This document shows, in pieces, positions 32,446-45,294 of a stretch of 64,000 bases of DNA. The position numbers and the translations under genes are program-made. Each line of letters begins with the position of its first letter. The first letter of the stretch is position 1. The DNA is taken from the NCBI RefSeq assembly GCF_036850765.1, contig NC_089490.1, positions 100,180,074 through 100,244,073 on the forward strand. The letters run 5' to 3'. This DNA comes from Saccopteryx bilineata. Taxonomy: Eukaryota; Chordata; Mammalia; Chiroptera; Emballonuridae. A model generated the notes under the pieces. That model searched no databases and was not told where the DNA came from. It worked only from the letters and a program-made list of their open reading frames with translations.

Positions 32446-35349
32446 AGAAACAAGACAACCAATCTTCCACTAGCTGCAACGAGTGAATTATTGGGATGAA
32501 GGCTCTCTTCTCACAGCTGATGATGCATGGTTCTCCTAAAAAATGTTTCTGAGCCACCAGACCACACAAAGTTACTACCATTGGTTCTTGGTTTATGATC
32601 AATGACTGACTTCCAAAACAAACTGAATACAGAGAAATGACATGTATCAGAGTATTCAAAAAAATTTTTAGTTAAAATTTTCTTTCATATGGTCTCATCT
32701 GCATTAGAAAGAAATTCCACAGATGTTCAACTTATTTAAAGGGCACTTAAATACCTAGTTTTGTTGTCTATAGAATTATGCCTGCTTTAAATTTTGGATG
32801 CATGAAAATAGAAATGATCCTTAGGAATCTACCAGCTGCAGCAAGAACTGAGACATTTACACTTGGCCTTCCTGAGATAGACACACACAGTTCATTCCTA
32901 CCTCTGAAACACCCCAGGGCCTGAGCATGAAGCCCATAAAGCCAGGGAGTAGGGTTAACATCCCTCTGCTCCACCCCTCACGTGAGCCCAAAAACCTTCT
33001 CCTACGGGGACCCACTATATCTCTTTTCCAGTTCCAAAAGGCTGAATCCAGTTTATGGTTGTTATCACATACTAGTCAAATTCTAAGAGATTCACAGGGC
33101 CAGGAATAAGATGTTTGGAATAGAAGAAGTAGGAATTCTAGCAAGAATGTTTAACACTCACTTATTCCCAAACTCCAATTTAGCCAGTAATTAGAAGCCA
33201 CAGCATTAATTGCCTAAGCCTGAGGGCAAGCTTATTTGTCCATGACTTGTTTCCAATCCATTGTCATTACTGAATTTACATCCTAGAGGTTCAGGCGTTT
33301 TGTGGTAGGGGTGATTTGAAAAAAATGTTTTAAGTTAAAGTGGATGGCCAGGGAGCCACAGTTTTCTTCAAATGAGGGCAGAAGGGACTCTCTTTCAAGT
33401 CAGGATCCAGATGCCACTCACGCTTGTCAATAATAAAATGATCCCTTGAAGGAGCTGAGAAGGAAAGAGCAAAATGGGACACCCACTGCTTTCCTGTTTG
33501 CCAAACAACATACAGAGGTAGCGTTAGCTTTTCTTGAAATAACCTGAATTGTGGAGAAAATACCAAAATAAGCCTATTACACTGGGACCTGACCATTACA
33601 ACCAAGAAAATAATACAATAAATTCTTAGAGATGAAGAAATACAGCAACAGGCACTTGAAAACTGAGAGGTGTTTTTGTCACTAAATTGCAGCATTAATA
33701 GTGCGATTGCTAAATTGTATATTTCTGTGATGTGCCTTGCTCAATGGTATATTTCTGAAGACACTCAAAATGAGTATTAGGGAAATCACACTTATTTTAA
33801 ACAACTCGTTAGCAGAAAGGAAGAAAATAAGATGTTGTTTTCAAACCATAAATCTCCTTTATAACTAACTGTGAATCTGATGATATTGAAAAAAGGAAAC
33901 AAAATGAACAGGAAGGGATGATTTAAACTGTGCTATAATCTCGGATGTAAATGAACTATTATCTCATCAGTAGAGGAAAAGTCCTATTTGGAATACGATG
34001 CTGAATGTTGACAATATTCCTTCTCAGATAATGATAAAAAAACGAGGAATCACAGAAGTTATTTCTTTTTACATTATCACCAAGATGCTGATGTGATTTC
34101 TGTATCCCAATGTTGAAGGGGGTATTTTAACCAATTTTTCTTCCCTACAGATATACCCATTTATCTCAACTAATGAAATACCACTTGAATTTATTCTATC
34201 TACTAAATAAGACACATTCAAAGGATCAAAAGGAAATTGGAGCTCACCAGCACACTGATCCATAGGCAAGGCCTTGCTGATGACCGGCTCCATTTCCAGA
34301 CTCTCATTAATTCCCTGTAGTCTAGATGTCTGTTTACCCAATCCCAGTTCAATTTGTTATAGGAAGTTGAAGTCATGACTCAGCTATAATGTGGTAACAT
34401 TTGAGTATTAGACGAAAATGCAAATCTAGCAGTCCATCCCTAATGAGATGTAGCAAGCTCATTTTTCTTCATGTCACTTCCAACTCAGTCTCTCTGGTTT
34501 TGGGGAGCATTTATGTAGCACGTGGTCATGAATAAACTTTGTATTATTACTCCTAAGCTGCTCCTACATTATTAGTCAACTTGAAGGCCTAATTCTGAAA
34601 ACTACTGGCTTAGAGGCATGGTGTAAACACTCAGAAAAAAATCTTTTTTTTTTTTTTTTTTTTACCAAACAACCCCTATAACGAAGAGGAGAAAATGCTC
34701 TTCTTTGCTGTTCTAAAACTCCCTGTTCTATCTGTGCCCAAAAGTGACTGCTAGGTTTCAGAGTCCCCAATGTCTTCAGATATATGCAAGGAGTCTTTCT
34801 CACCTGTCCTCCTACTGCATAATTCTGTCATCAAGCAGCAGAAGAAAGGGGTACGGAGTTGTCTTCAGGCAGGTCTTTAGTGAAGGTAGTATTTGGGAGG
34901 CGATCTCAGGAAACACCATAAGCAAATGAGGAAGAGTGAGAGAGGAAAGGAAGGAAGATGAGGAAAGAGTAGGTTAATGAGAGATTACCCTGTGGACATC
35001 TGGGCCTCTATGCCACAGGGGACTCTCTGAGAGATTGTATAATAAACACCTCAGAATTGCTGACAGGCAACGAAACAGGGTACTAGTCTTTCCATTTCCA
35101 ACCTTCAGTGATGGAGAGTTGCTCCTGGGGGCATTAACTCCTTAGAGCTTCTGGCCTGCCCTGTGTTGTAGCTCACTTAGCACACGCCAGTAGCCAGAGA
35201 ACACTGTAGGTCAGAGAGATGGAGAGATACAGGAAGCTGCCACTGGGTAAAGGAATCTTGGTACTGGTGAGCTCCTGGAGGGCCAAGGGAATATGAGCAG
35301 AGACTGCTAGCAAATGCTGCAGCACTCTGAGGCAGGGTGAAGACAGACT
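32446..35349. other. Unique sequence
   Basis: No gene or repeat family recognised over about 2.9 kb, apart from a T run at 34646-34663. The frames at 33330-33695 and 34069-34341 (minus strand) have no recognisable domain. Confidence 0.5.
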
Positions 35350-35578
35350 TGGTTTGACTCCCTGCTTTCCTTCTATTCACATTGTGACTTAGCCATATCA
35401 CCCAAGATCTTGGAACCTCGTTTTTCTATAACATGAGATTTATAATGCTGATCTCTCAGGGTGATAATAAGGACTCAATATAGTGATACAATATTGTATG
35501 TAAACTCCCAGCACTAGACTTTGCATGCAGCTGGTGCTCAGTAAACACTATTTTGTTTGTGATTATTATAATCTTGAT
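35350..35578 (-). repeat. MIR SINE relic, antisense
   Basis: 'cattgtgacttagccatatc', 'cagggtgataataaggactc', 'gctggtgctcagtaaacact' are the reverse complement of MIR. Confidence 0.75.
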
Positions 35579-37724
35579 TAGTTATACTGTACAATAAATA
35601 TTCTCCAACTGCTGCATCTCCAAGTGGAGTCAGACAGTCCTGCCCATGTCTGCCTGGCCCCCAAGGCATAGGCACAGGGCTCTCTGAGACTTCACAGCAT
35701 CACTTCTTAGTACATGTCGTGACATTGTATGCTAGACACAGTCAAGCAGTTCTCTGAGAAACCCCAGCTGCAGAGCAAGGTGTGCAACATAGAAGTGAAT
35801 CCTCATCTACACTCACCACAATCCCTTGAAAGAAAAAGTCATGTGAGGAAGTCTGTGGGCTGCAAAAATTGATGTTATCTAAGGGAGGTGCTGACCCTGA
35901 GTTCCATTAACCTCAACACTGAGACCCATTCTAGCCCCTATCCCTTCAGCAAAGCTTTGATCTTCTTGGGCTAATGGTACCATGAGGCTTTATCACGCCA
36001 TTCACTTTTATCCCAACCCCTAGACCATTGTTCCTACAAGATGAAAAAGACAAAACAGTAGTTGCCATTAGGTAGTCCTGTTAATAAAAAGAACACTGTT
36101 CCTAAGTCTAGTGAATGTCTATTGATTTTTTATCATGCTTAGCTTTTCATATTCTAGTCTTACTTTGTTTGCCCTCTGTTAAAAAAAAAAAAAAAAGAAC
36201 TCATGTTCCCAAGATTACTCTTTATCAAAACAATGTCTCCCTGGATCTGGGTTCTGTTACCATTTGCAAAGTGTCAATAAAGCCCTTTCTTCCACAGACC
36301 ATAGGGATAGGTGGACCTCACTGTTACTTTTATACATAGCTAAATATTCCTAAACTTATTCCTCCCGACTCTATATTTACTAACCAATTCCCAGGGGAAA
36401 ATCAGAAATGAGAACAATAAGGTGTCTTCTAACCCTATGAGCCCTAGTCTTGACATTCCAGAGGGACCGTAGGATTAAAGGAAGGAGAGAACGAGGGCAG
36501 TGAATGCAAAATCCAGGAGTTTTTGTATAGTTATGTGCATTGGGAATGATCTTTTTATCACATTGAGTACCTGAATAGCACTCTTACTTGTATCTATTAT
36601 ATTATACAGGAAGACTGAGGTAAAAGAATTATGGCCCTCATCTTTACAAAAGGAAATCATCAATGAAAATCTATCCACCTGATGAATGTTCATATCTCAT
36701 TCTAATGTGACCACATGTCTGAATGGCAGGCTGAAATATAAATAGCTAATGGTCTGATCTGATGCTTCAGTGTCTAATGAATTGTTGCCCCCATAAACTT
36801 TTTATATGTTGCATAGTAGAAATGAACCAGTTTAAAAGTTTTGGTAATTTGAATCCTCCATATAAAGTATCTGATACAAGAAGGTAAATGTCTTTGACAC
36901 TTTTGACTGCTTGGTGAACCAAAACTTTGTTTATATTGTCTTTGTAATATCTTTAAATGTACATTCCTGTGATATTTTGCTCTTACATTTGTACTAAATG
37001 AGCACTTGGACGTCATTAAATTAGAACACTGGCTGAACTCTTTTGTTTCCCCTTTTGTAAAATAAAATTTGAAGACAGATTTTTAAATTTTTATTTTGAA
37101 CCTTCTTTTCATTAAATTTGTTTGTATCTCTACCTATTCCATTCTGACCTCCCTGGCATCATTGTGAAGAAATACTTTGAGAAAAAGCTGATAGTTACAT
37201 TTCATAGAAGCCAAAGTTCTCCTTGCAAATTAAAATTACATTCCACTTTGTTGAACTCTCAGGAAGTCAGCTTTGGAAAATTACCTCAGCCCTAAAGATC
37301 GGGCTGCCACTTACCAGTCAGACCCTGTTCCTCTACTGCACATTTGGGAGCAAACACGCTTGGCTCTGACTCACGCTGGGCTAAACTAAATCTCATTAAT
37401 AGGCTTGGCCTAAAAGAGCACTTGAAACGACAGCTAATCATGTTCTACATGATGGGAAATGTCACACAAAATCAGAACAGAGGTGAATTTTTGGACAAGT
37501 ATTCTATCAAGAGGATGGCACCCTCTTCCAAAATCTAGTCTAGAATGTGTCATAGCCAGTCTTCCAACTGGTCCAAGCACTTGACTGAGATTGGTAACAA
37601 GCCCTTTGTGAGATGAGGACCAGAAGGAAAAAGAAAGAGGGGAGGATGGCGTCTTTCACGCAGCAGAGAGGAAAGGCCCAGTGACCACAGCCCAGGCACT
37701 GCAAGGGCACTGGGTTAGGGATGT
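35579..37724. other. Unique sequence
   Basis: No gene or repeat family recognised. A run of about 16 A lies at 36180-36196. An AATAAA lies near 37061, but nothing upstream looks like a coding exon. Confidence 0.5.
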
Positions 37725-38110
37725 GGATGGGAAGCCAACACTGCCTTCCAGGGCCTTGCAATTTAGAGGAAAGACAAACTAACAAAAAGCAATTGCAAAA
37801 CAGTAAAAGCAGTTTGAATTTGGGACTGAAGCAAACAGAGAAGCACTAAAGTCAGCTGGAGGAGGTCAACCTCATACAGAGGAGTAACTTTTTGAGTTGA
37901 GACTTAAAGGATGAGTCGCTCAGAAGACAGGTGTTGGAAGGACAGTGCAGGTGGAAGAAACTGTGCCTGCACGGTCAGCACCACAGGAGCAGGGGCTCAG
38001 GAGGCCAGAGGGAGGAGGTAAGGCAGGCAGTTAACATCAGGCCACTTCAAGAAGGACTTTGAAGGCCTTAAAAAGAAACTTGATTTGCTTCTGCTGTTAA
38101 TCTATTCATT
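37725..38110 (-). repeat. L2 LINE relic, antisense
   Basis: 'ttccagggccttgcaattta', 'gacttaaaggatgagtcgct', 'gacaggtgttggaaggacag' and 'aggactttgaaggccttaaa' match the antisense L2 3' region in order. Confidence 0.68.
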
Positions 38111-38890
38111 AGAACCAGTAAAGATTATTGTGCAGGAGAGTAGCATGATTATACCCAATCATTAAAGATATCTCTCTGCTCACAGTCCAGAGGAGAGATT
38201 TGTGAGTTGCAAGAAAGCGGTCAGGCTGACCTCTGGGAAGGACAGGATCCCTTCCACAAATACAGCGATACACTTCACAGGCCATGTCTTTTAACATTCC
38301 TCAGAAGAGGTCTATGGCCTGATGCTAAACCTAAATCACTGAAAGCAAAACTTATGAGGGGCCAGTTGGTCTAAATTAAGGCTCTCTATGGACCAGATTA
38401 AATCTGACAATGAATTGTAGAAGTCAGACTTTCCATCCATTCTCATAAACATTATTTCTTAAGTCAACTTTTTGATAAGTTTCAAATAGCTGTGAATCAA
38501 AGGTTCTATCCCCTGACACTTTCCTGGCACACACCAATTCCTCATGGCTGATTAAAGACACACACATGCCACAATTTCAGTGCCATGCTGGCTGTGACAG
38601 ACCTAACCCTCCTAGCCATTTTAGACTGTAAGTCAGCATGCCCTGATATATTTAAAATGGTGAACTCTGGATTTTCTTCCTTGTCAAATCCTGGCCATCC
38701 AAGTGTTATCTGGTCTTTACCCAATCTCAACTTCTCAAGAAGCCAATCAATCCAATTTGCTTTCCTTGAGCACTTTTGGCAAAAAAAAAAAAAATCAAGA
38801 AAAATATGAGGAGATACAGTTCAAACTAGTACATGTCCTTAACAATCTCTCTAAAAGTTAGGTGAGGAAGAATTTAGAACTTCCATAGCA
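38111..38890. other. Unique sequence
   Basis: No gene or repeat recognised. There is an A run near 38780-38793. Confidence 0.5.
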
Positions 38891-38894
38891 CTTT

Positions 38895-39599
38895 TTCTTT
38901 TTAAGAGAGAAAGAGGCAGAGAGAGAGAGACAGAAAGACAATAACAGCTTGATGTTCCTGTATGCGCCCTGATTGGGGATAGAACCAACAACCTCTACAC
39001 CAGCGGTTCTCAACCTGTGGGTCGCGACCCTGGCAGGGGTCGAACAACGAAAACACAGGGGTCGCCTAAAGCCATAGGAAAATACATATTTCCAATGGCT
39101 TTAGCTGCTGAGAAGCCGCGCTACCATCTGCAGCAGCGCTATTCAGCTTGAACGCACACCGTTATGGACGTGTGTTCCAAACTGAATGCCTGTGGTCATG
39201 CGCAGACGTGATTGCATCATCCGTCGGGGACCTAAGGGGGGGGGAAGGGGGGGGGACGCTCCACAGTCCATAGCAGCGCGGCTGCTCATCCATAGCAGCG
39301 CATTACGTATGTCCGGCGCTTGCTGATGTCATCAGTGGGCGGGTGCAGCAAGCACCGGAGGACAGAAGCCTAGGAGGCAGAGAGGCAATGAGAATACATA
39401 ATGCATATCAGGTATTTACATTCCGAATCATAACTGTAGCAAAATTACAGTTATGAAGTAGCCACCAAAATTATTTTTTGGTTTGGGGTCACCGCAACAT
39501 GAGGAACTGTATTGCAGGGTCACAGCATTAGAAAGGTTGAGAACCACTGCTCTACACTCTAGGACGATGCTCCAACCAATCAAGATATTGGGCTAGGGC
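38895..39599 (-). repeat. tRNA-derived SINE, antisense, split by a hAT element
   Basis: The left half has a GA-rich stretch, 'gttcctgtatgcgccctgat' and 'ggggatagaaccaaca'. The right half (from 39558) has 'tctaggacgatgctccaacc' and 'aatcaagatattgggctagg'. Joined, they form one antisense tRNA-derived SINE whose tRNA-like head is on the right. The hAT element landed inside it. Confidence 0.8.
38993..39557. mobile_element. SPIN-like nonautonomous hAT transposon, 549 bp
   Basis: The element spans 39001-39549 with a perfect 8-bp TSD ctctacac at 38993-39000 and 39550-39557. The left end is cagcggttctcaacctgtgg. The right end is the reverse complement of cagtggttctcaacctt. The left terminal region (through 'gggtcgcgaccctgg', 'acacaggggtcgcctaaagc') resembles, from memory, the SPIN hAT family known for horizontal spread among tetrapods. 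The middle is CpG-rich with two G9 runs at 39236-39255. There is no transposase frame. Confidence 0.9.
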
Positions 39600-39798
39600 T
39601 TAATTTTTTTTAATTGATTTTTAGAGAGAAGGGAGGAAGGGAGAGAGAGGGGAGGGGGAAAGAAAATATTCATTTTTAGTTTCATTCAGTTGTGCATTCA
39701 TTGGTTGCTTCCTGGGTGTGCCTTGACCAGGGAGTGAACCTGCAACCTTGTCATTTTGGGACAATGTTCTAACCAACTGAACTAACTGGCCAGGGCCC
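39600..39798 (-). repeat. Second antisense tRNA-derived SINE
   Basis: On the plus strand it runs 'taattgatttttagagagaa', GA-rich, 'cattcattggttgcttcctg', 'gccttgaccagggagtgaac', 'ctaaccaactgaactaactg' and 'gccagggc', the complement of a tRNA-like head. It abuts the preceding SINE, giving a tandem pair. Confidence 0.85.
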
Positions 39799-39874
39799 TC
39801 CCTGGCACTTAGACATGGCTATTCCATAGGCTAGGCCTTCACTACTCAGGCTCAGGTTATACTACTGGTTTGTC

Positions 39875-40010
39875 TAGTAACATAATGCCCAAGCATCGGA
39901 TGGTCTGTATGCAGTAACTACGTAAAAAAACAGAAGCTCAGAGAGGTTAATTAGCAGCTTTTAAGCAGCAGAGTTGAAATTACTGCCCAGGTCCTCCTGG
40001 GGCAAAGTTT
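39875..40010 (+). repeat. MIR-like fragment
   Basis: 'agaagctcagagaggttaat' followed by 'cagagttgaaattactgccc' resembles the MIR 3' half. It is short and diverged. Confidence 0.45.
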
Positions 40011-40619
40011 GAGACATCCATGTCATGCTGCCATCTTGTAAGTAGTTCTCCTTCCTAATTTAGTTTTGGCTTTCATTCAAGAATAGAACTGAATTTCATC
40101 TAAAATGTAATGTAAGGAAAGATAGATTCAAACTTCACAAGTGTAACCTCACACTCAAGTTCTCAAAGTTTGAGAAAATACTAAGCTTTTTGGTGTTTAT
40201 ATTTTTCATATTTCTTCCCCTAAAGTCTTTTTCTGTTTTTTCTAGATAATAATAAGTCAATTCCTATACCACTTTCTTATTTAGAGAGTTGGGCTTTATG
40301 TGTGTGTGACAGTTAAATATTCCATCTTCTTATAACTAAATCTAAAAACCAATAAATAGAGGTAGGAATTTTCACAATTTCACATTAAAATGCCTCTGTG
40401 TTTGGTTTTATCAAATTATATGTGGTTATTTCTTATCATAAATAGGTTTCGCGCTGTCAGGATGATCCTTTCTTAACACATTTCCCAAACAAAAATTTTT
40501 ACACAGAACCCTCTATAAGAAGCAGAGAAAATACAGGTTTCCTGTCAAGGAAGAAAACATGATAATTGATGACTGAGATAGGCTGCCCTCTGGAGGTTTT
40601 TAATTACCACCTTTTATTT
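40011..40619. other. AT-rich unique sequence
   Basis: No repeat or gene recognised. Confidence 0.5.
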
Positions 40620-40835
40620 ACATAACACTTGAAGCTCTTCCAAGAGCTTTCAGGTACTTCATCACATGTGTTCCTCAGCACAACCCTGCAAGGAGAGAGA
40701 GCAAATATTATAATTATCACTTTCAAGAATAAGTCACCAAGAGTGAGAGAGGTGAAGTGATTGACAAGGTCACACAGCTTGTTATGGAGGGAGCTGGGGT
40801 GAGAATTCAGGACACATAGCTCCTAATCTGCTATT
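40620..40835 (+). repeat. MIR SINE relic
   Basis: 'tcacatgtgttcctcagcac', 'aaccctgcaaggagagagag', 'gaggtgaagtgattgacaag' and 'gtcacacagcttgttatgga' follow MIR in sense. Confidence 0.8.
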
Positions 40836-41034
40836 CTTTCTGCCACACCTCCCATAATTCCACTGTTTAGAAGGATCCAGTGTGATTCTTCCTAAAGGTC
40901 TAAGGACTGGGCAGCTGATGGCAAAATAAGTGTTATAATTTCTATTACGAGCATTTGTTATCTTTCCCTTGGACACATGGAAAAACTATGGTTTTGTTAG
41001 GAAAGAGATAAGAGATGGGGTTGTGGGTCCCCAT

Positions 41035-41282
41035 TTCAGCAAAGCCTGCTCAGCTTGGGGTCAACTCAGCCACTTGCTAGCTAAGCATCCTTAAGCCTCA
41101 TTTTCCCTGCTATTAAATAAACATGGCAATGGTACCTACCTCATGAAGTTATTGTGAAGATTGGAAGAAATAATGTATATAAGACACTTATCACTATGAT
41201 GGAACATATAATAGTAAGTGCTCAATAAATGGTTGCTGCTATTTTTAGAGTTGTTGTTACCATCATCATTATTATTATTAAT
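41035..41282 (-). repeat. MIR SINE relic, antisense
   Basis: 'gccacttgctagctaagcat', 'ggtacctacctcatgaagtt', 'attgtgaagattggaagaaa' and 'agtgctcaataaatggttgc' are the reverse complement of MIR. It is one of the better-kept copies. Confidence 0.88.
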
Positions 41283-43665
41283 ATAGATCACGGTGAATGT
41301 AACTCTGAACTCTTTAGGTAAAAAGTTCCAAGTACTACCAAGATGTCATTAGGGGGTTGGTTATATTGGCCTGTACATTCCTGGCCCTGACTCATATAAT
41401 AATGTTTTCCATTTCATTGGCTGGGTATACTAATGAGAAGCTTTTTAAAGATTTATCTTGTCCATTGAGGCCACTAAATAATCTCCACATGGGTCAAGCT
41501 CTGTGATCACCCCACTGACTGTACGAGTCAGCAATTGACGCCATGATGAAAGATCCATGGTGAACAGAATGAAAAGAGTCTAAAGACCCAGAATTAAGCT
41601 TGTCTGTGGCCTGGTCATTTCTTTCATTATACCCAAAACTCAACTTTTATCTACACAATAATGAAATAATAGGACATTTTCTTAACCAGTATCTTGCCCC
41701 CTTTTAAATACATCTTTTACTAGATGGTAGAGCTTATAAAATATTCATCAACACAAGCTACTGCAGGTTTTTTTTCCTGCTGACCTAACCTCAAAGCTGC
41801 TCAAGTAGAAATTAGATTTTTTTTGTTAACTCACTGAAACTGTCTGCATTTGCTAGATTTCCTAAGAAGCAGGAAAAAGTAATTCAGAAGGATTAATAAG
41901 GGCAACATACATTCTTATTCCAAAAGACACACAAAAAGGGGGCAGAAATGCCATTCAGTGAGGATAATTGATATTGTAGCTCAGCATTCTGCCTAAGCTC
42001 ATTGTGGTTTTGAATGGTGCGCAGGTCCTTTGAATCTCTATCAAGAATAGCTTGTGTGTCTCTCACATCTTATCTTGAATTAAGGAAGACTTTTAGGGAC
42101 CTTGTGAAATGTAAGATGCTTGTGATGTTAATCAGCAAAAACAGACATCTGATTGCACTTTCAAAGAGAACAAGAGAGACTTTGTGATTTTTATAGGTTT
42201 TGCTCCTCACAGAAAAAGCAGAAAAACCTAATAACTGGTCTTTATCTGTACTCTTCTCAACTCATGAACATATTTGCTGTTCTTTCTATTCTCTCCTCTT
42301 CTCTTGGTACTTTTTACTCCTTATTTCTTTCTCTTAATTAAAAAGTTCAAGGGTCCTGAAGGTTATTGGTTCATTACTGAAAGTCAAATTGTCCGTTCTT
42401 CTGTGGTGATTATAATACCAGGATCTCCAAGTAGCCTCTCCAAAAACCCAAGTCTTTTCTTGGTGTCCTGGTCTTGAAGTAAACTTCCTGCAGATACTCA
42501 GAGACCCTTTTGATAAAAATGTTCATGCAAACACTAACAAAAGACTAAAACACTCAACTTGCTCAAGTAAGTCTCTGACTCCTCTACAGTAACAAAAGCA
42601 GTGTGCCCCTCACTCTGGCACCCTTCACACATATCCAATGTCTCAACCACAGCATGAACCCAAGCCTAGTTTCCCTATTTTAATTTCTCTCCTTAGAAAA
42701 GAAGGAAATCAGCTTGGCATTTACCGCACTGAAGGGGAGGCAACTGTTATCTGCACAGAAGAGCTTGAAACCCACTCCCTCCTTATGTTCACAATTATTG
42801 CATCCACATTTTCTTGCAAAGAGATGTGTTGCCTGCCCACTCAGACACTAATTTTATGATAATTAAAATTTATGCTATTGATATTAAGAAAATTGAACCA
42901 CATGAAATGAAAATGTAATACAGTATTATCCTAATGGCTAAGTTTTCTGTTTGCAGCTCCAAGTCCTTGGGGCCACACAGTAATAATTTATTTGAAACTT
43001 TTCTATCTCGGAAGTAACCTTAGCAACAGGATAATGTCAAAGGGTGGTATTTCCACTGACATACTTTCCGTTTTATTGAAATGCTGATCTTAGGGCTGTG
43101 ATAAAACGGAAGTGGTAACAACTGTGCCCTCTCAGTGAAGCTTTACTTTTTCATTTCAGTCTCCCACGCTCATGTCACTTTCTCTCCCTCTCCCCTCTGG
43201 GACCTTCAGAAATGGAGACTCCATGTCAGTGACTTGCACTCAGTAAGCTGTACAATTTGGGGGGAAGCTGCAGACTTACAGCACTGAGTTGAAAACCCCG
43301 ATGCCCTCTGACATTAGCTCAGTTTTGCCACCATAAGCAAGGACCTACCACAATGAGCCAGCAATAACTAAGTAGAGCTGAGAAGATAATGCCACTTCTG
43401 AACAAAGCCCTGAGACAGGTGGGCCTGTCCTGCTCTGTAAGACCTCTGAACTTGACACCTCCATCTGGTTCACATGATGTCTTGAGATGCAACTCCAGAC
43501 CCAGGGTCATTAATCTTGATGCTCAGGATGCAATTCTCCATCCTGTCCACCATCAGCCCATCTGCCCCAAAAAGAAGAATGCTCTGACTGGAAACAGGAG
43601 TGGAATCATGACAAGCCAGACTTAGTACCATCTGCTTCTACTGTATTCAATAAAGAGGCTTCAAC
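41283..43665. other. Unique sequence
   Basis: About 2.4 kb with no gene or repeat recognised. The frames at 42153-42341, 42638-42859 and 43389-43625 have no domain or splice context that I can support. Confidence 0.5.
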
Positions 43666-44058
43666 CCACCCCATTTTTTTATTCTTTTTTTTTTTCTTTT
43701 TACAGAGACAGAGAGAGAGTCAGAGAGAGGGATAGACAGGGACAGACAGACAGGAACGAAGAGATGAGAAGCATCAACCATTAGTTTTTTGTTGTTGTTG
43801 TTGTTGTTGTTGCGCATTGTGACACCTTAGTTGTTCATTGATTGCTTTCTCATATGAGCCTTGACCGCGGGCCTTCAGCAGACTGAGTAACCCCTTGCTT
43901 GAACCAGCGACCTTGGGTCCAAGCTGGTGAGCTTTGCTCCAACCAGATGATCCCGCGCTCAGGCTGGCGACTTTGAGGTCTCAAACCTGGGTCCTCAGCA
44001 TCCCAGTCCGACGCTTTATCCACTGCGCCACCGCCTGGTCAGACCACCCCATTTTTTT
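43666..44058 (-). repeat. tRNA-derived bat SINE (long variant), antisense, with TSD
   Basis: The body (43681-44043), read on the minus strand, begins 'tctgaccaggcggtggcgca' with the A box and the B box 'aggtttgagacc'. It ends in a CT-rich stretch and A tail. A (GTT)n expansion lies at about 43789-43812. The TSD ccaccccattttttt is at 43666-43680 and 44044-44058. Confidence 0.93.
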
Positions 44059-44755
44059 TTAAGTTCTGGTCTTAATCATTCACCATGTGACTGAGTTAAG
44101 GTCCTATTTACTATATTCCCTGTAGTCTTTGCTATATTTTTATTTTTCTATTTTAACATTTCTGAATTCTTATGTGAACATTGATTATTGTGTCTCTTTC
44201 TTTTCTAAAATGTTGCCATTAAAAAAGAAGTGTCTTATCATCTATGTCATCTTAAAATCACTACACTCAGGTCCTTCCTCCGGCTGACTTCAGAGCCATC
44301 TATACCAATACCAAAAGGCCTGATTGTCTCCCCAGATTTTTAAGCCCTCCATGCTGCTATGATGAAGCTACTCAACTCTGTAAATTCAGTCTCACTTCTG
44401 TGGCCAATCAAGTTCCACTTATCTCCCCAAATTTGAACATACACAGGCTATCCTTACATCCCAATTATGGTAACTGAGCTCTTATCAGTCTTGTTTTTTG
44501 TTTTTTGTTTTTTTATCAGTCTTGTTTTTTTGGCAATGTTTTCCTAGTACCACCTGCTTGTTCTGGGGTTTCTGTAAGTAAATAAATGTAGCTCATCTCT
44601 GCTGAGTATCTGCCAGGTGTCAGGTGTTCTGCTAGGAGCACTCAGGCACAAGGGTAAGAAAGAACTTCACTGAACTTTTTTACATTTATTTTTTATGTTT
44701 CTTTTGTTTATACTTTGAATTGATATGCCGGGGGTATTATAACCTCTTCAGCACT
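44059..44755. other. Unique sequence with an L2 relic
   Basis: A short direct repeat of 'atcagtcttgtttttt' occurs near 44484 and 44515. At about 44575-44680, 'tgctgagtatctgccaggtg' and 'tgttctgctaggagcactca' resemble antisense L2. I recognise nothing in the rest. Confidence 0.45.
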
Positions 44756-45010
44756 TAGGTCCTCTTTTTTTTTTTTTTTAATTATTTCCACTCACTTATA
44801 GAACTCTTTTTATTATTATTATTCATTTTAGAGAGGAGAGGGAGAGACAGAGAGAGAGAGAGAGAGAGAGAAAGGGGGGAGGAGCTGGAAGCATCAACTC
44901 CCATATGTGTCTTGACCAGGCAAGCCCAGGGTTTCGAACCGGCAACCTCAGCATTTCCAGGTCAAAGCTTTATCCACTGCACCACCACAAGTCAGGCACT
45001 AGGTCCTCTT
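44756..45010 (-). repeat. tRNA-derived SINE, antisense, with TSD
   Basis: The body (44767-44999) on the minus strand reads 'gcctgacttgtggtggtgca', then 'gctttgacctggaaatgctg', B box 'gccggttcgaaaccc' and 'gatgcttccagctcctcc', with a GA/CT tract and A-rich tail. The TSD taggtcctctt is at 44756-44766 and 45000-45010. It is the same family as the copy at 6574-6785 and has the full 5' head that copy lacks. Confidence 0.9.
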
Positions 45011-45294
45011 AATAACACAAGGCTTAGTCCTGCATTTTGCCTACCATCAGATCTTCATGGTACTCCAAGCTACTGGTCTTTGGGGGCACTCATCGTTTCC
45101 TACATTTGGGCCACAGCAGCCCTCACTGACCTTGGCTTTGGCTTTCTCCTACTTCCTGCTGATAACTATCATTCTACCCTTGGCTCGGCCTTTGGAGGTC
45201 TGTCAGATTTTCAGGACCCACAATGCCAATTTTACTTTGGGCAGCCTTGGTTATTTGTGTTATTCATCTTTCATGAGGAAGCTGAGGGAGGAAG
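45011..45294. other. Unique sequence
   Basis: A frame at 44912-45304 begins inside the SINE and runs on here. It is hydrophobic in places but matches no domain I know, so I do not call it a gene. Confidence 0.45.

Noticed and set aside
36480..37070. Possible 3' UTR or long noncoding RNA end (AATAAA near 37061)
   Set aside because: AT-rich DNA contains AATAAA by chance; no upstream exon or other support.
44480..44535. Direct repeat of atcagtcttgtttttt as a possible target duplication
   Set aside because: Only about 15 bp of T-rich sequence separates the copies, so it is a local slippage duplication rather than an insertion.
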